Source: an uncultured Christensenellaceae bacterium
GTDB lineage: Bacteria; Bacillota; Clostridia; Christensenellales; Pumilibacteraceae
Assembly: GCA_910587805.1 (NCBI GenBank)
Contig: CAJUNM010000002.1
Span: forward strand, 27,947 to 91,946
DNA: 64,000 nucleotides
Reading direction: 5' to 3'
Below the pieces are notes generated by a model, which was given only the letters and a program-made list of their open reading frames with translations, did not search any database and was not told the origin of the DNA. This document shows, one piece after another, positions 13,791 to 20,803 of the stretch. Position 1 is the stretch's first letter; the number at the start of each line of letters is the position of its first letter. Both the position numbers and the translations under genes were made by a program.

Positions 13791-13882
13791 CTGTAAATTT
13801 CGCTTTCGGCGGCGTTGCTTGTCCTCGCCGTAGCGGCGCTACGACTTCGGACAATGCGTCTTGCCGAAAACAAAATTCACGG
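13791..13882. repeat. Long imperfect intergenic palindrome
   Basis: About 43 bases on each side (CTGTAAATTT at 13791 against AAAATTCACGG ending at 13882) pair imperfectly around a 3-base centre at GTAGC-GGC-GCTAC. TTTCGGC/GCCGAAA and TTGTCC/GGACAA are the longest perfect blocks. It occupies much of the 255-base gap between guaB and gpsA and looks like a decayed palindromic repeat element; it has no U-run. Confidence 0.5.
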
Positions 13883-14013
13883 ACGCAACTTCGCCGCGTC
13901 GTCTATGCTCGTGCGCTCGAAAAAACGTAAAAATACTTGTTATAGATGCGAACAGAACCTTATAAAAGCGTTTTTGGCGCAGAAATGTAAAATTATCCTT
14001 ATAAGGAAGCGAA

Positions 14014-15021
14014 ATGTTAAAAGCATATACCATACCGATAGACTTGACGAGACCGCGAATTCGCGTAGCCGTGATAGGCTGCGGCAGATGGGGTTCGTTT
14101 TTGGCATGGTATACGGCGGGGCTTGGGCACACCGTAACGCTGTACGGCAGAACGGGTTCGTTCGGTTACGAGCGGCTTTGCATGTCGCGCAAAAACGAGT
14201 ATGTGGAACTGCCAAGCTCGGTCACTCTGACCGACGACATCAAAAAGGCTGTAAACGGCGCGGACGTAGTGCTCGTATCGGTGCCGTCGCAGAGTTTCCG
14301 AGACGTTATCGGCGATCTGAAGTCGCGTTGCAAGCTCGACGGCAAGTATATAGTCACTTGCATGAAAGGTATTGAGATACAAACGGGCAAGAGACTGTCC
14401 GAGATCGCGCTCGAAGCGTTCGACGATTGGCAGATCGCGGTTTGGGCGGGACCGGGGCACGTTCAGGAATTTACGGTCGGCAATCCGAATTGCATGATAA
14501 TCGATTCGTACGAGCCGGACACGACGGTTCGCATAGTAGAGTATTTCAAAAGTCCGCTTATAAGATTTTATTACGGCAACGATATAATCGGTACGGAAAT
14601 AGGCGCGGCGGCAAAGAACGTAATGGGAATAGTCGCCGGCGTTCTCGACGGTATGAAGCTATCCGCACTGAAAGGCGCGTTGATGGCGCGCGGCAGCCGC
14701 GAGGTGTCGAGATTGATAGAAAGTCTCGGCGGCAATCCGTTGTCCGCATACGGTCTGTGTCACTTGGGCGACTACGAAACCACTTTGTTTTCGGAGCATA
14801 GCCATAATCGGCAATGGGGCGAAAACTACGTGCTCGGTAAGCCGTTCAAAAGTCTCGCCGAGGGCGTGCATACGGCGCGGGCGATCAGCTTGCTTGCCGA
14901 TTCGCTCGACGTTGATATGCCGATAACCACGGCGGTAAACACGATGATAATAGATAAAGTGCCGCCGCGCACCGCAATGGAACAACTGTTCGAGCGCAGC
15001 CTCAAAGTCGATTTGAAATAG
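14014..15021 (+). CDS. gpsA: NAD(P)-dependent glycerol-3-phosphate dehydrogenase
   Basis: Protein of 335 aa. GpsA reduces dihydroxyacetone phosphate to sn-glycerol 3-phosphate for phospholipid synthesis. The N-terminal Rossmann fold shows VAVIGCGRWGSFLAW. TCMKGIEI corresponds to the family's conserved Lys segment and AGPGHVQEF to GPSHAEE. GTEIGAAAKNVMGIVAGV contains the catalytic lysine. The usual GLGDL-x-x-TC-x-S-x-R-N stretch is altered to GLCHLGDYETTLFSEHSHNR: it is recognisable but divergent, so substrate handling may differ slightly. AAGGAAGCGAA precedes the ATG, and a strong terminator (15064-15091) follows. Confidence 0.85.
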   Translation: MLKAYTIPIDLTRPRIRVAVIGCGRWGSFLAWYTAGLGHTVTLYGRTGSFGYERLCMSRKNEYVELPSSVTLTDDIKKAVNGADVVLVSVPSQSFRDVIGDLKSRCKLDGKYIVTCMKGIEIQTGKRLSEIALEAFDDWQIAVWAGPGHVQEFTVGNPNCMIIDSYEPDTTVRIVEYFKSPLIRFYYGNDIIGTEIGAAAKNVMGIVAGVLDGMKLSALKGALMARGSREVSRLIESLGGNPLSAYGLCHLGDYETTLFSEHSHNRQWGENYVLGKPFKSLAEGVHTARAISLLADSLDVDMPITTAVNTMIIDKVPPRTAMEQLFERSLKVDLK

Positions 15022-15063
15022 CGATTATATAACCCGATCGAATAATTAAGCAACTGCAATAAC

Positions 15064-15091
15064 AAAACCCCGAGAGCTTGCTCGGGGTTTT
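15064..15091 (+). terminator. Intrinsic terminator of gpsA
   Basis: AAAACCCCGAG and CTCGGGGTTTT form a perfect 11-bp stem with a 6-base loop and U-rich tail. Confidence 0.9.
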
Positions 15092-15120
15092 GCATTTATT
15101 GAAAAATAGTATTAAAACGC

Positions 15121-15148
15121 TTGACAGACGGGGGGGGGATGATATAAT
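15121..15148 (+). promoter_or_regulatory. Consensus promoter with a G9 tract in its spacer
   Basis: TTGACA at 15121-15126 and TATAAT at 15143-15148 both match consensus. The 16-base spacer contains nine consecutive G residues (15130-15138). A gain of one G would give the optimal 17-base spacing and a loss would give 15. Confidence 0.75.
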
Positions 15149-15175
15149 GCTTTTATAAAAACTTCGGAGGCTCGA

Positions 15176-15610
15176 ATGTTTAAGAAAAACGACAAATATT
15201 GGTTCAGAGCATATGCTTTGGTCGATGCATTTATTATTGTGATTTGTTCGCTTATGTTAGTCGGCGGTGTCGTAATTTTGGCTCTCGGAATAAGTGTAAC
15301 TGATGTGAACGGTATAGTAACAGGAACATTATATATAGTCGGTAGCATAGCGGGAGCATTTGTGATGCATATCGTTTATCATTTGGCTTTATCGCTGTAT
15401 TTGGATATTAAGTTGATACGCAATAAAATGTACGGTATCGATAACGGCGATTTCGATAAAGCATTAACGGAAGATAATTCAAAGCGGCGTCGCGTGGCTG
15501 TGCAAGATGATATAACAGTGCAAATTCGTGCGCTTAAACAATTGTGCGATGACGGAATTATAACGCAAGAAGAATTCGAGATAAAGAAACAGTCGCTATT
15601 AAATCAATAA
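15176..15610 (+). CDS. SHOCT-domain membrane protein
   Basis: Protein of 144 aa with two hydrophobic segments (about residues 16-38 and 46-75, VGGVVILALGISV and GTLYIVGSIAGAFVMHIVYH), a basic linker, and a C-terminal SHOCT module at about 115-143: IRALKQLCDDGIITQEEFEI. SHOCT domains are short helical modules found at the ends of membrane and phage proteins, with a proposed oligomerisation role. The gene is visibly more AT-rich than its neighbours and is a self-contained unit, with its own consensus promoter, a GGAGG ribosome site and a terminator at 15611-15651. The G9 tract in its promoter suggests variable expression. Precise function is unknown. Confidence 0.75.
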   Translation: MFKKNDKYWFRAYALVDAFIIVICSLMLVGGVVILALGISVTDVNGIVTGTLYIVGSIAGAFVMHIVYHLALSLYLDIKLIRNKMYGIDNGDFDKALTEDNSKRRRVAVQDDITVQIRALKQLCDDGIITQEEFEIKKQSLLNQ

Positions 15611-15651
15611 AAAATACCGAACAAGTCAAACGTCGGCTTGTTCGGTATTTT
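15611..15651. terminator. Bidirectional terminator between the SHOCT gene and glyQS
   Basis: AAAATACCGAACAAG and CTTGTTCGGTATTTT form a perfect 15-bp stem with an 11-base loop, with T-runs on both strands. It can serve the two convergent genes. Confidence 0.9.
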
Positions 15652-15675
15652 TTATTAGTGTTTGTATTAGTTAAA

Positions 15676-17058
15676 TCAAAGCTTGCAGTTATCTATTATA
15701 TAATCGGCGACTTTGGTCTCGTCGAGTCGGATCTGGCTCATGGAGTCGCGGTCGCGCACGGTGACTGTGCCGTTATCGAGCGTGTCGAAGTCGACCGTCA
15801 CGCAGTACGGCGTGCCGATCTCGTCCTGACGGCGATACCGTTTGCCTATCGAACCGGGCAGGTCGTAGGTGCATGCGACGCCGCGCTTTTTGAGCGAACG
15901 GAAAAGATTGTCGGCGCGCTCGCTCAATGCTTTTTGAAGCGGGAGCACGGCGGCTTTATATGGCGCGATCGCGGGCGCAAAGCGCATGACCACGCGGCTG
16001 TCTTTTTCGAGCTGTTCCTCGTCATATGCGTTGCAAAGCACCGCGAGCAGCGCTCTGCCCACGCCGAGCGACGGCTCGATAACGTACGGCGTGTACGTCT
16101 CGTTGGTGACGGGATCGGTGTATTCGAGCTTTTCGCCCGAGAACTCGGAATGTTTTTTGAGATCGTAGTCCGTGCGGTCGGCTATGCCCCAAAGCTCGCC
16201 CCAACCGAAGGGGAACAAATACTCGAAGTCGCTCGTCGCTTTGGAATAGAACGAAAGCTCGGCTTTGTCGTGGTCGCGTATGCGCAGGCTCTCCTTGTCA
16301 AGCCCGAGCGCAAGCAAAAAGTCGTAGCAGTATTTTTTCCAATACTCGAACCACTCGAGATCCTCGCCGGGTTTGCAGAAAAACTCCATTTCCATCTGCT
16401 CGAATTCGCGCACGCGGAAAATAAAGTTACCTGGGGTTATCTCGTTGCGGAACGACTTGCCGATCTGGCACACGCCGAACGGTACGCGCGCTCGGCACGA
16501 GCGCACCACGTTTTTGAAGTTTACGAATATACCCTGTGCGGTCTCGGGGCGCAGATAGCACGTAGACAGCGAATCTTCCGTAACGCCTTGGAACGTCTTG
16601 AACATGAGCTGAAACTTTTTAACGGGCGTAAAATCGGACTTGCCGCAAACGGGGCAAGGTATTTTATGCTCGGCAACGAATGCGGAAAGCGCGTCGTTAT
16701 CCATGGCGGCTACGGGCACGTCGAGTTTGTGTTTGTGCGCGTACGCCTCGACGAGATCGTCGGCGCGGCAGCGGCTCTTGCACGCCTTACAGTCCATGAG
16801 CGGATCGGAAAAGCCCGCGAGATGTCCCGACGCTTCCCAAACTTTCGGATTCATGAGTATGGAGCAGTCCAATCCGAAGTTGTTTTCGCTCTCGGTGACG
16901 AACTTTTGCCACCACGCTTTTTTGATGTTGTTGTACAGCTCCACGCCGACCGGACCGTAGTCCCAAGTGTTGGCAAACCCGCCGTAAATATCGCTTCCCG
17001 CAAAAATCAACCCGCGAGACTTGCACAGCGCAACCAGCTTATCCATTGTTACTTTCAT
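15676..17058 (-). CDS. glyQS: Glycyl-tRNA synthetase, alpha2 single-chain type
   Basis: Protein of 460 aa, a class II aminoacyl-tRNA synthetase. It begins with [23 protein letters not shown], given here as [12 protein letters not shown] and FAGSDIYGG, typical of the dimeric type rather than the bacterial alpha2beta2 GlyQ/GlyS. Motif 2 is seen as [10 protein letters not shown] and motif 3 as [13 protein letters not shown] paired-cysteine insertion (CKACKSRC and CPVCGKSDF) resembles a zinc-binding insert. The C-terminal anticodon-binding domain starts near residue 355 with [14 protein letters not shown]. It is transcribed from 17091-17119. I found no T-box leader, although this gene is often T-box controlled in Bacillota. 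Confidence 0.95.
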   Translation of the reverse strand: MKVTMDKLVALCKSRGLIFAGSDIYGGFANTWDYGPVGVELYNNIKKAWWQKFVTESENNFGLDCSILMNPKVWEASGHLAGFSDPLMDCKACKSRCRADDLVEAYAHKHKLDVPVAAMDNDALSAFVAEHKIPCPVCGKSDFTPVKKFQLMFKTFQGVTEDSLSTCYLRPETAQGIFVNFKNVVRSCRARVPFGVCQIGKSFRNEITPGNFIFRVREFEQMEMEFFCKPGEDLEWFEYWKKYCYDFLLALGLDKESLRIRDHDKAELSFYSKATSDFEYLFPFGWGELWGIADRTDYDLKKHSEFSGEKLEYTDPVTNETYTPYVIEPSLGVGRALLAVLCNAYDEEQLEKDSRVVMRFAPAIAPYKAAVLPLQKALSERADNLFRSLKKRGVACTYDLPGSIGKRYRRQDEIGTPYCVTVDFDTLDNGTVTVRDRDSMSQIRLDETKVADYIIDNCKL

Positions 17059-17090
17059 ACAAGGCGTCCTTTTAGATGTAATATACGGAT

Positions 17091-17119
17091 ATTGTAATAC
17101 AATTGCTTAATCTTGTCAA
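17091..17119 (-). promoter_or_regulatory. Promoter of glyQS
   Basis: On the minus strand TTGACA (17114-17119) and TACAAT (17091-17096) are 17 bases apart. Initiation would be about 25 bases before the ATG at 17058. Confidence 0.7.
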
Positions 17120-17149
17120 GTGAGTAGAGAATTAAGAATTTAGAATTTA

Positions 17150-17168
17150 GCCGCTACGCGGCATTAAA
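17150..17168 (+). repeat. Short intergenic palindrome (GCCGC...GCGGC-ATTAAA type)
   Basis: GCCGC-TAC-GCGGC followed by ATTAAA. Related hairpins followed by ATTA occur at 20565-20582 and 27934-27951. It is preceded by an AATTTAGAATTAAGAATT-like stretch, which looks like repeat debris. Confidence 0.4.
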
Positions 17169-17193
17169 GGCTTTCTTCGGCTGCGCAAAAGCA

Positions 17194-17220
17194 AAAGCGT
17201 CGCAACCCAAGCGACGCTTT
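17194..17220 (-). terminator. Terminator of the cysteine-rich miniprotein gene
   Basis: On the minus strand AAAGCGTCGC and GCGACGCTTT pair around a 7-base loop, followed by TTGCTTTTGC. It lies 44 bases past the stop of the miniprotein gene. Confidence 0.7.
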
Positions 17221-17263
17221 CGTATGTATTAACGCAAGATCGGACAAATGCCGAACGCGTGAT

Positions 17264-17437
17264 TTAGCAGCAGCACTTATCTTTGCCGCCGCAGCAGCAC
17301 ATAACGATGTAAAGCAAGAGAATGTCTTGGCAGTCGATACCGCGCTTGCAACCGCAGTCGTTGCCGCCGCCGCAGCAGCACAAAAGCAACAACAGCGTGA
17401 GTATATCGCAGCCGCATCCGCAACCGTTGTTAAACAT
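17264..17437 (-). CDS. Cysteine-rich 57-aa miniprotein with an internal duplication
   Basis: 15 of 57 residues are cysteine. The protein is two versions of one unit: CDILTLLLLLCCCGGGNDC and CQDILLLYIVMCCCGGKDKC, each a cysteine, a hydrophobic run of 8-9 residues, CCCGG and a polar Cys tail. Similar small proteins in Bacillota often receive the odd automatic name 'chorion class high-cysteine protein'; no function is established to my knowledge. The start is fixed by AAGGAGG seven bases before the ATG; an upstream extension of the frame lacks such a site. It has its own terminator. Metal binding, or a crosslinked or membrane-associated spore or envelope component, are possibilities I cannot separate. 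Confidence 0.7.
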   Translation of the reverse strand: MFNNGCGCGCDILTLLLLLCCCGGGNDCGCKRGIDCQDILLLYIVMCCCGGKDKCCC

Positions 17438-17785
17438 GGCAGTCCTCCTTGAAAAATTTTTTATCGCCTCGCGCGTGTTTCGCACTCGACCGCAGCGCGG
17501 AACGATGTCGGGGCTTTTGCTTTTCCTTTCGGTACCTAAAGGTCGGGCATAAGTCCGTCGTCGCTCCGTGCCGCGACTGAGGCGAGCGAGCGATGTATTT
17601 CTTTCGTACGACAAGCGCTTATCTATAATCAGTCTATGGGTTTTTCGGGAGAGTGTGCAAAATGTTTGCAAACTTTTTTTCGATATGTTATAATCGATAT
17701 AAGGACGGCTCGATGAAGAGCGCCTGCTTTTTTTATTTAAGGCTATGGGCTATCGCGGTAAGCGCGAAGTCCAATAGAGGTGAAC
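17438..17785. other. Divergent intergenic region between the miniprotein and the ECF gene
   Basis: This 348-base stretch holds the ribosome site of the leftward miniprotein and, at 17666-17694, the promoter of the rightward gene. GC-rich partial inverted repeats around 17460-17600 look like repeat debris. I see no gene in it and no clear promoter for the miniprotein. Confidence 0.5.
17666..17694 (+). promoter_or_regulatory. Promoter of the pantothenate transporter-coaX genes
   Basis: TTGCAA (17666-17671) and TATAAT (17689-17694) with a 17-base spacer. A weak hairpin GGCTC...GAGC followed by seven T residues lies just downstream (about 17707-17735) and could be an attenuator, but the stem is short. 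Confidence 0.6.
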
Positions 17786-18427
17786 ATGAAAATAAATACT
17801 CGTTCGATAACGCTTGCGGCAACGCTGACGGCGCTTTGCGCCGTGTCGGGCGCAATGCCGTACGTATTCTTTCTGCCCGTCGCGGTCGCGGCGTCCACGC
17901 TGTCGTTGGGAACGGTCGCGTTCGTGGGGCTTGCGTTCGGCTGTATAAGTCTCGCATACTGTTTCGTAATGCCGGCGTCGGTTGTGTCGGTTGCGTTCGT
18001 GCAAGCGCCGTACATTGCGATATTGCCGAGAATAGCCGCGGCGCTCGTCGCGTTCGGCGTGTTCAAGCTGATGTGCAAACTGCTCAAAACGGACGTCGAC
18101 GGCAAGCATGCCCGCGCTCGCCGCGCGGCGGCGTCGTCGGTTTCGGCGGCGTTCGGCAGCATAGCGAATACGGCTATAGTGATCGGCTTGCTCGTCGCGA
18201 TCATGCCAGAGAGCGAAATGGGCGGCGTCACGGTTATAGCGTATGTGCCGACAATGCTCATATCGGGCGTTATAGAATGTGTTTGCATGGCGGCGCTCAC
18301 TCCGCCGATCGCGCTTACGCTCGATAAATACGTTTTGAAAAAACGCAAAAAGCCGAGCGATAAAGCCGTGCCGACCGAACAAACCGAGCCGAACGCGAAA
18401 AAAACGCAAGGCGCGGATAAAATATAA
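17786..18427 (+). CDS. ECF transporter S component, probably pantothenate (PanT-like)
   Basis: Protein of 213 aa with five to six hydrophobic helices and a charged, Lys-rich cytosolic tail (KKRKKPSDKAVPTEQ). It begins ITLAATLTALCAVSGAMPY, the style of helix 1 of ECF-type S components, small integral membrane proteins that bind a vitamin and pair with a shared EcfT/EcfA energising module. The next gene, 11 bases on, is pantothenate kinase coaX, so pantothenate is the likely substrate; that is inference from context, as S components are poorly conserved. The ATG at 17786 follows GAGGTGA; an earlier in-frame GTG at 17780 lies inside that ribosome site and was rejected. Confidence 0.7.
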   Translation: MKINTRSITLAATLTALCAVSGAMPYVFFLPVAVAASTLSLGTVAFVGLAFGCISLAYCFVMPASVVSVAFVQAPYIAILPRIAAALVAFGVFKLMCKLLKTDVDGKHARARRAAASSVSAAFGSIANTAIVIGLLVAIMPESEMGGVTVIAYVPTMLISGVIECVCMAALTPPIALTLDKYVLKKRKKPSDKAVPTEQTEPNAKKTQGADKI

Positions 18428-18438
18428 GGATAAATATC

Positions 18439-19215
18439 ATGGTCATTGTTTTCGACATAGGAAATACGAATATAAAAATGGGCTTGTTCAACGGCGACGA
18501 GCTGGTGCATACCTTGCGCTTGGCGTCGAGCAACAAGACGGGCGACGAGTATTGGCTGCTGATCAAGGATATGCTCGCAGTAAAGAACGTGTCGGTCTCG
18601 GAACTCGAGGGCGCGGTCATAAGCTCGGTAAATCCCAATCTCAATTATACGATCGAGCACATGGTGCAAACGTATTTCGGATTCAAGCCGATGACGGTTG
18701 GCGCGGGGCTTAAAACGGGCATGAATATAAAGTACGACAACCCTAAAGAACTCGGCGCGGACAGAGTCGCGGGCTGCGTCGCGGCATACAGACTGTACGG
18801 CATACCGAACGGCAAGCCGTGCATAATGATCGACTGCGGCACGGCTACCACGTTCAACGTTATAACCGAAAGAGGCGAACTGACGGGCGGTGCGATCTCG
18901 TTCGGTTTGAAGTCCGCTGCGGACTCGCTGTTCGCCGCCGCGGCAAAGCTGCCTAAAGTCGAGCTTGCCGTGCCGAAATCGGCGATCGGCAGAACTACGA
19001 TAACAAATATGCAGTCGGGTATAATATACGGCTATTCGGGCATGGTAGAATCCATGGTGCATAGGCTCAAGACCGAAGCGGGCATGCAAAACGCCGTCAT
19101 CGTGGCTACGGGCGGCATATCCGATATAGTCAATAAATGCGTATCCGTAATAGACGTAGTAGACAGAACGCTCACTTTGCGCGGTCTGAATATCATATAT
19201 AAATTGAACAAGTGA
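18439..19215 (+). CDS. coaX: Type III pantothenate kinase
   Basis: Protein of 258 aa, normal for CoaX, which phosphorylates pantothenate in the first step of coenzyme A synthesis and is insensitive to CoA feedback. The ASKHA-fold motifs are all visible: FDIGNTNIKMGLF (phosphate 1), AVISSVNP, ELGADRVAGCVAAY (pantothenate and metal site), MIDCGTATTFNVI (phosphate 2) and GGAISFGL. AAGGATAAATATC precedes the ATG. It sits directly behind a probable pantothenate S component, giving an uptake-and-trap pair. Confidence 0.95.
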   Translation: MVIVFDIGNTNIKMGLFNGDELVHTLRLASSNKTGDEYWLLIKDMLAVKNVSVSELEGAVISSVNPNLNYTIEHMVQTYFGFKPMTVGAGLKTGMNIKYDNPKELGADRVAGCVAAYRLYGIPNGKPCIMIDCGTATTFNVITERGELTGGAISFGLKSAADSLFAAAAKLPKVELAVPKSAIGRTTITNMQSGIIYGYSGMVESMVHRLKTEAGMQNAVIVATGGISDIVNKCVSVIDVVDRTLTLRGLNIIYKLNK

Positions 19216-19269
19216 CAGACGGCAAGCCTGATGGCATAGCTGCAATATCAACGGAAAAAGGAAAGCGAA

Positions 19270-20544
19270 ATGAAAAAACATAAAATAGCGATCATGGGTT
19301 TCGGCACCGTAGGCGGCGGAACGTACGACATACTGACGCAAAACCGCGATCATATCCGATCGACTCAAGGCGTCGATATAGAAGTAAAGTATGTACTCGA
19401 CCGCAGTGCGGAGAGTCTCGAAAAGCGCGGCGCGGATAAATCGCTGTTCTGCTCCGACGTAGACGCGCTCGCCGCGGATAAAGAAGTAGAACTTGTCGTA
19501 GAAACGATGGGCGGGGTCGAGCCGGCAAAAACGTTTATAACCAAAATGCTCCGCGCCGGCAAGTCGGTGGTGACGGCAAACAAAGAACTGCTCGCAAAAT
19601 CGTGGAGCGAGCTTGAGCCTATCGCGAAAGAAAACGGCTGCGGCTTGTTTTTCGAGGCGAGCTGCGTCGGCGGCGTGCCGATAGTGCGCGCGCTCGGCGA
19701 GAGTTTTCAAGGCGATAAGGTGCAAAGCATATACGGCATAATAAACGGCACTACCAACTATATCCTCAGCAAAATGAGCGCCGAGGGCGTGAGTTATTCG
19801 CAAGCGCTCGCGCAAGCTCAAGCGCTCGGCTTTGCCGAAGCGAACCCCACATCGGACGTGGAAGGTTACGACGCCGCGTATAAACTGTCCATACTCGGTT
19901 CGCTCGCGTTTCATACGAGCTTGCCGTATCAGAGCATATACCGCGAGGGTATAACGCGCGTGACCGCCGCGGATATAGTAAACGCGAAACGTCTCGGTTA
20001 CGAGATAAAACTTTTGGCGATAGGCAAGCGTTGCGGAAACGATATAGAAGCGCGAGTGCACCCCGTATTCGTGGAGAAAAACCACCCGTTGGCGTCGGTG
20101 TCGGGCGCGTTCAACGCGGTATATCTGCACGGCGATTTCGTGGGCGATCTCATGTTTTACGGCGCGGGCGCGGGCGCGCACCCGACGGGCAGCGCGATAG
20201 TGTCCGACATAGTAAAAGCGCTTTGCGGCAAGCCGACGTACTGCGATTTCGACAATAACGGCAAGCTCGATAAGTCGGTAAACCTTGTCGGGGATTTCTT
20301 GAGCGGATACTATATCTGCGTAACCGTCGACGATAAAGCGGGCGTGCTTAGTCGAATATCGACGATATTGAGCGATAACGGCGTGAGCATCAAAGCGGCT
20401 ACGCAAGTACCGAGCGACGGCAACGCGGCTACGGTCGTGTTTTTAACGCACCCGTCGCGCGAACATTCGGTAATGCGTTCGCTCGAATCGATAGGCAAGC
20501 TCGCGTCCGTGCGCAATATAGATTCCGTGATCCGCGTTTTGTAA
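19270..20544 (+). CDS. hom: Homoserine dehydrogenase with ACT domain
   Basis: Protein of 424 aa. It reduces aspartate semialdehyde to homoserine for threonine and methionine. The nucleotide-binding start is KIAIMGFGTVGGGTYDIL. The substrate region holds GIINGTTNYILSKM and EGYDAAYKLSILGSLAF with the conserved lysine. From about residue 345 an ACT domain follows (YYICVTVDDKAGVLSRISTI), the usual site of threonine feedback control. GGAAAAAGGAAAGCG precedes the ATG. No terminator is evident in the 259 bases that follow; they contain a short palindromic repeat and the promoter of the next gene. Confidence 0.96.
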   Translation: MKKHKIAIMGFGTVGGGTYDILTQNRDHIRSTQGVDIEVKYVLDRSAESLEKRGADKSLFCSDVDALAADKEVELVVETMGGVEPAKTFITKMLRAGKSVVTANKELLAKSWSELEPIAKENGCGLFFEASCVGGVPIVRALGESFQGDKVQSIYGIINGTTNYILSKMSAEGVSYSQALAQAQALGFAEANPTSDVEGYDAAYKLSILGSLAFHTSLPYQSIYREGITRVTAADIVNAKRLGYEIKLLAIGKRCGNDIEARVHPVFVEKNHPLASVSGAFNAVYLHGDFVGDLMFYGAGAGAHPTGSAIVSDIVKALCGKPTYCDFDNNGKLDKSVNLVGDFLSGYYICVTVDDKAGVLSRISTILSDNGVSIKAATQVPSDGNAATVVFLTHPSREHSVMRSLESIGKLASVRNIDSVIRVL

Positions 20545-20564
20545 ATTGCGAAACGTGAAATTCG

Positions 20565-20582
20565 GCGGCTGTCGCCGCATTA
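20565..20582 (+). repeat. Short intergenic palindrome, copy identical to 27934-27951
   Basis: An 18-base block (GCGGC-TGTC-GCCGC followed by ATTA) is identical at 20565-20582 and 27934-27951, each in a gene-free gap shortly after a stop codon. Both copies are followed about 10 bases later by a GATCCT-like sequence. Confidence 0.5.
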
Positions 20583-20727
20583 AAATTTAGATCCTTCGAT
20601 ACGCAGAAAACGCTCGGGATTACAAAAAACGCGCGCATGAGCCGAAGAATGCCGAGCCTTACATAATAAGCCGCGGCGATAGGCATAATAGAAATACCAA
20701 AACTTTTGCAAAGTAGCGTTAAAATGT

Positions 20728-20756
20728 TTGACAAACATCGCGGTACATTGTATACT
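20728..20756 (+). promoter_or_regulatory. Promoter of the 1118-aa surface protein gene
   Basis: TTGACA (20728-20733) and TATACT (20751-20756) with a 17-base spacer. TAGGAGAAAGTCGATTAA then leads to the ATG at 20804. Confidence 0.75.
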
Positions 20757-20803
20757 TTATAAGTATGTTTTTACTTAACTTTCGGTAGGAGAAAGTCGAT
20801 TAA

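Noticed and set aside
13815..14375. A 186-codon plus-strand frame overlapping the start of gpsA
   Set aside because: It runs through the palindrome and into gpsA in another frame without a ribosome site; gpsA motifs and its AAGGAAG site decide the case.
15658..17097. A 479-codon plus-strand frame opposite glyQS
   Set aside because: glyQS on the minus strand has all class II synthetase motifs and a promoter; the plus frame has none.
17059..17263. A T-box leader for glyQS
   Set aside because: No GGTGG-type T-box sequence, specifier loop or antiterminator could be found between the promoter and the ATG; the 5' leader would be only about 25 bases.
17705..17740. A transcription attenuator before the ECF S-component gene
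   Set aside because: The GGCTC/GAGC stem is only four to five pairs with a bulge; the T-run alone is not enough to support a terminator.
17743..20406. An 887-codon open frame on the minus strand
   Set aside because: It lies opposite panT-like, coaX and hom, all with clear family motifs. Its translation is Arg/His/Tyr-rich with no recognisable domain, the signature of antisense frames in this codon usage.
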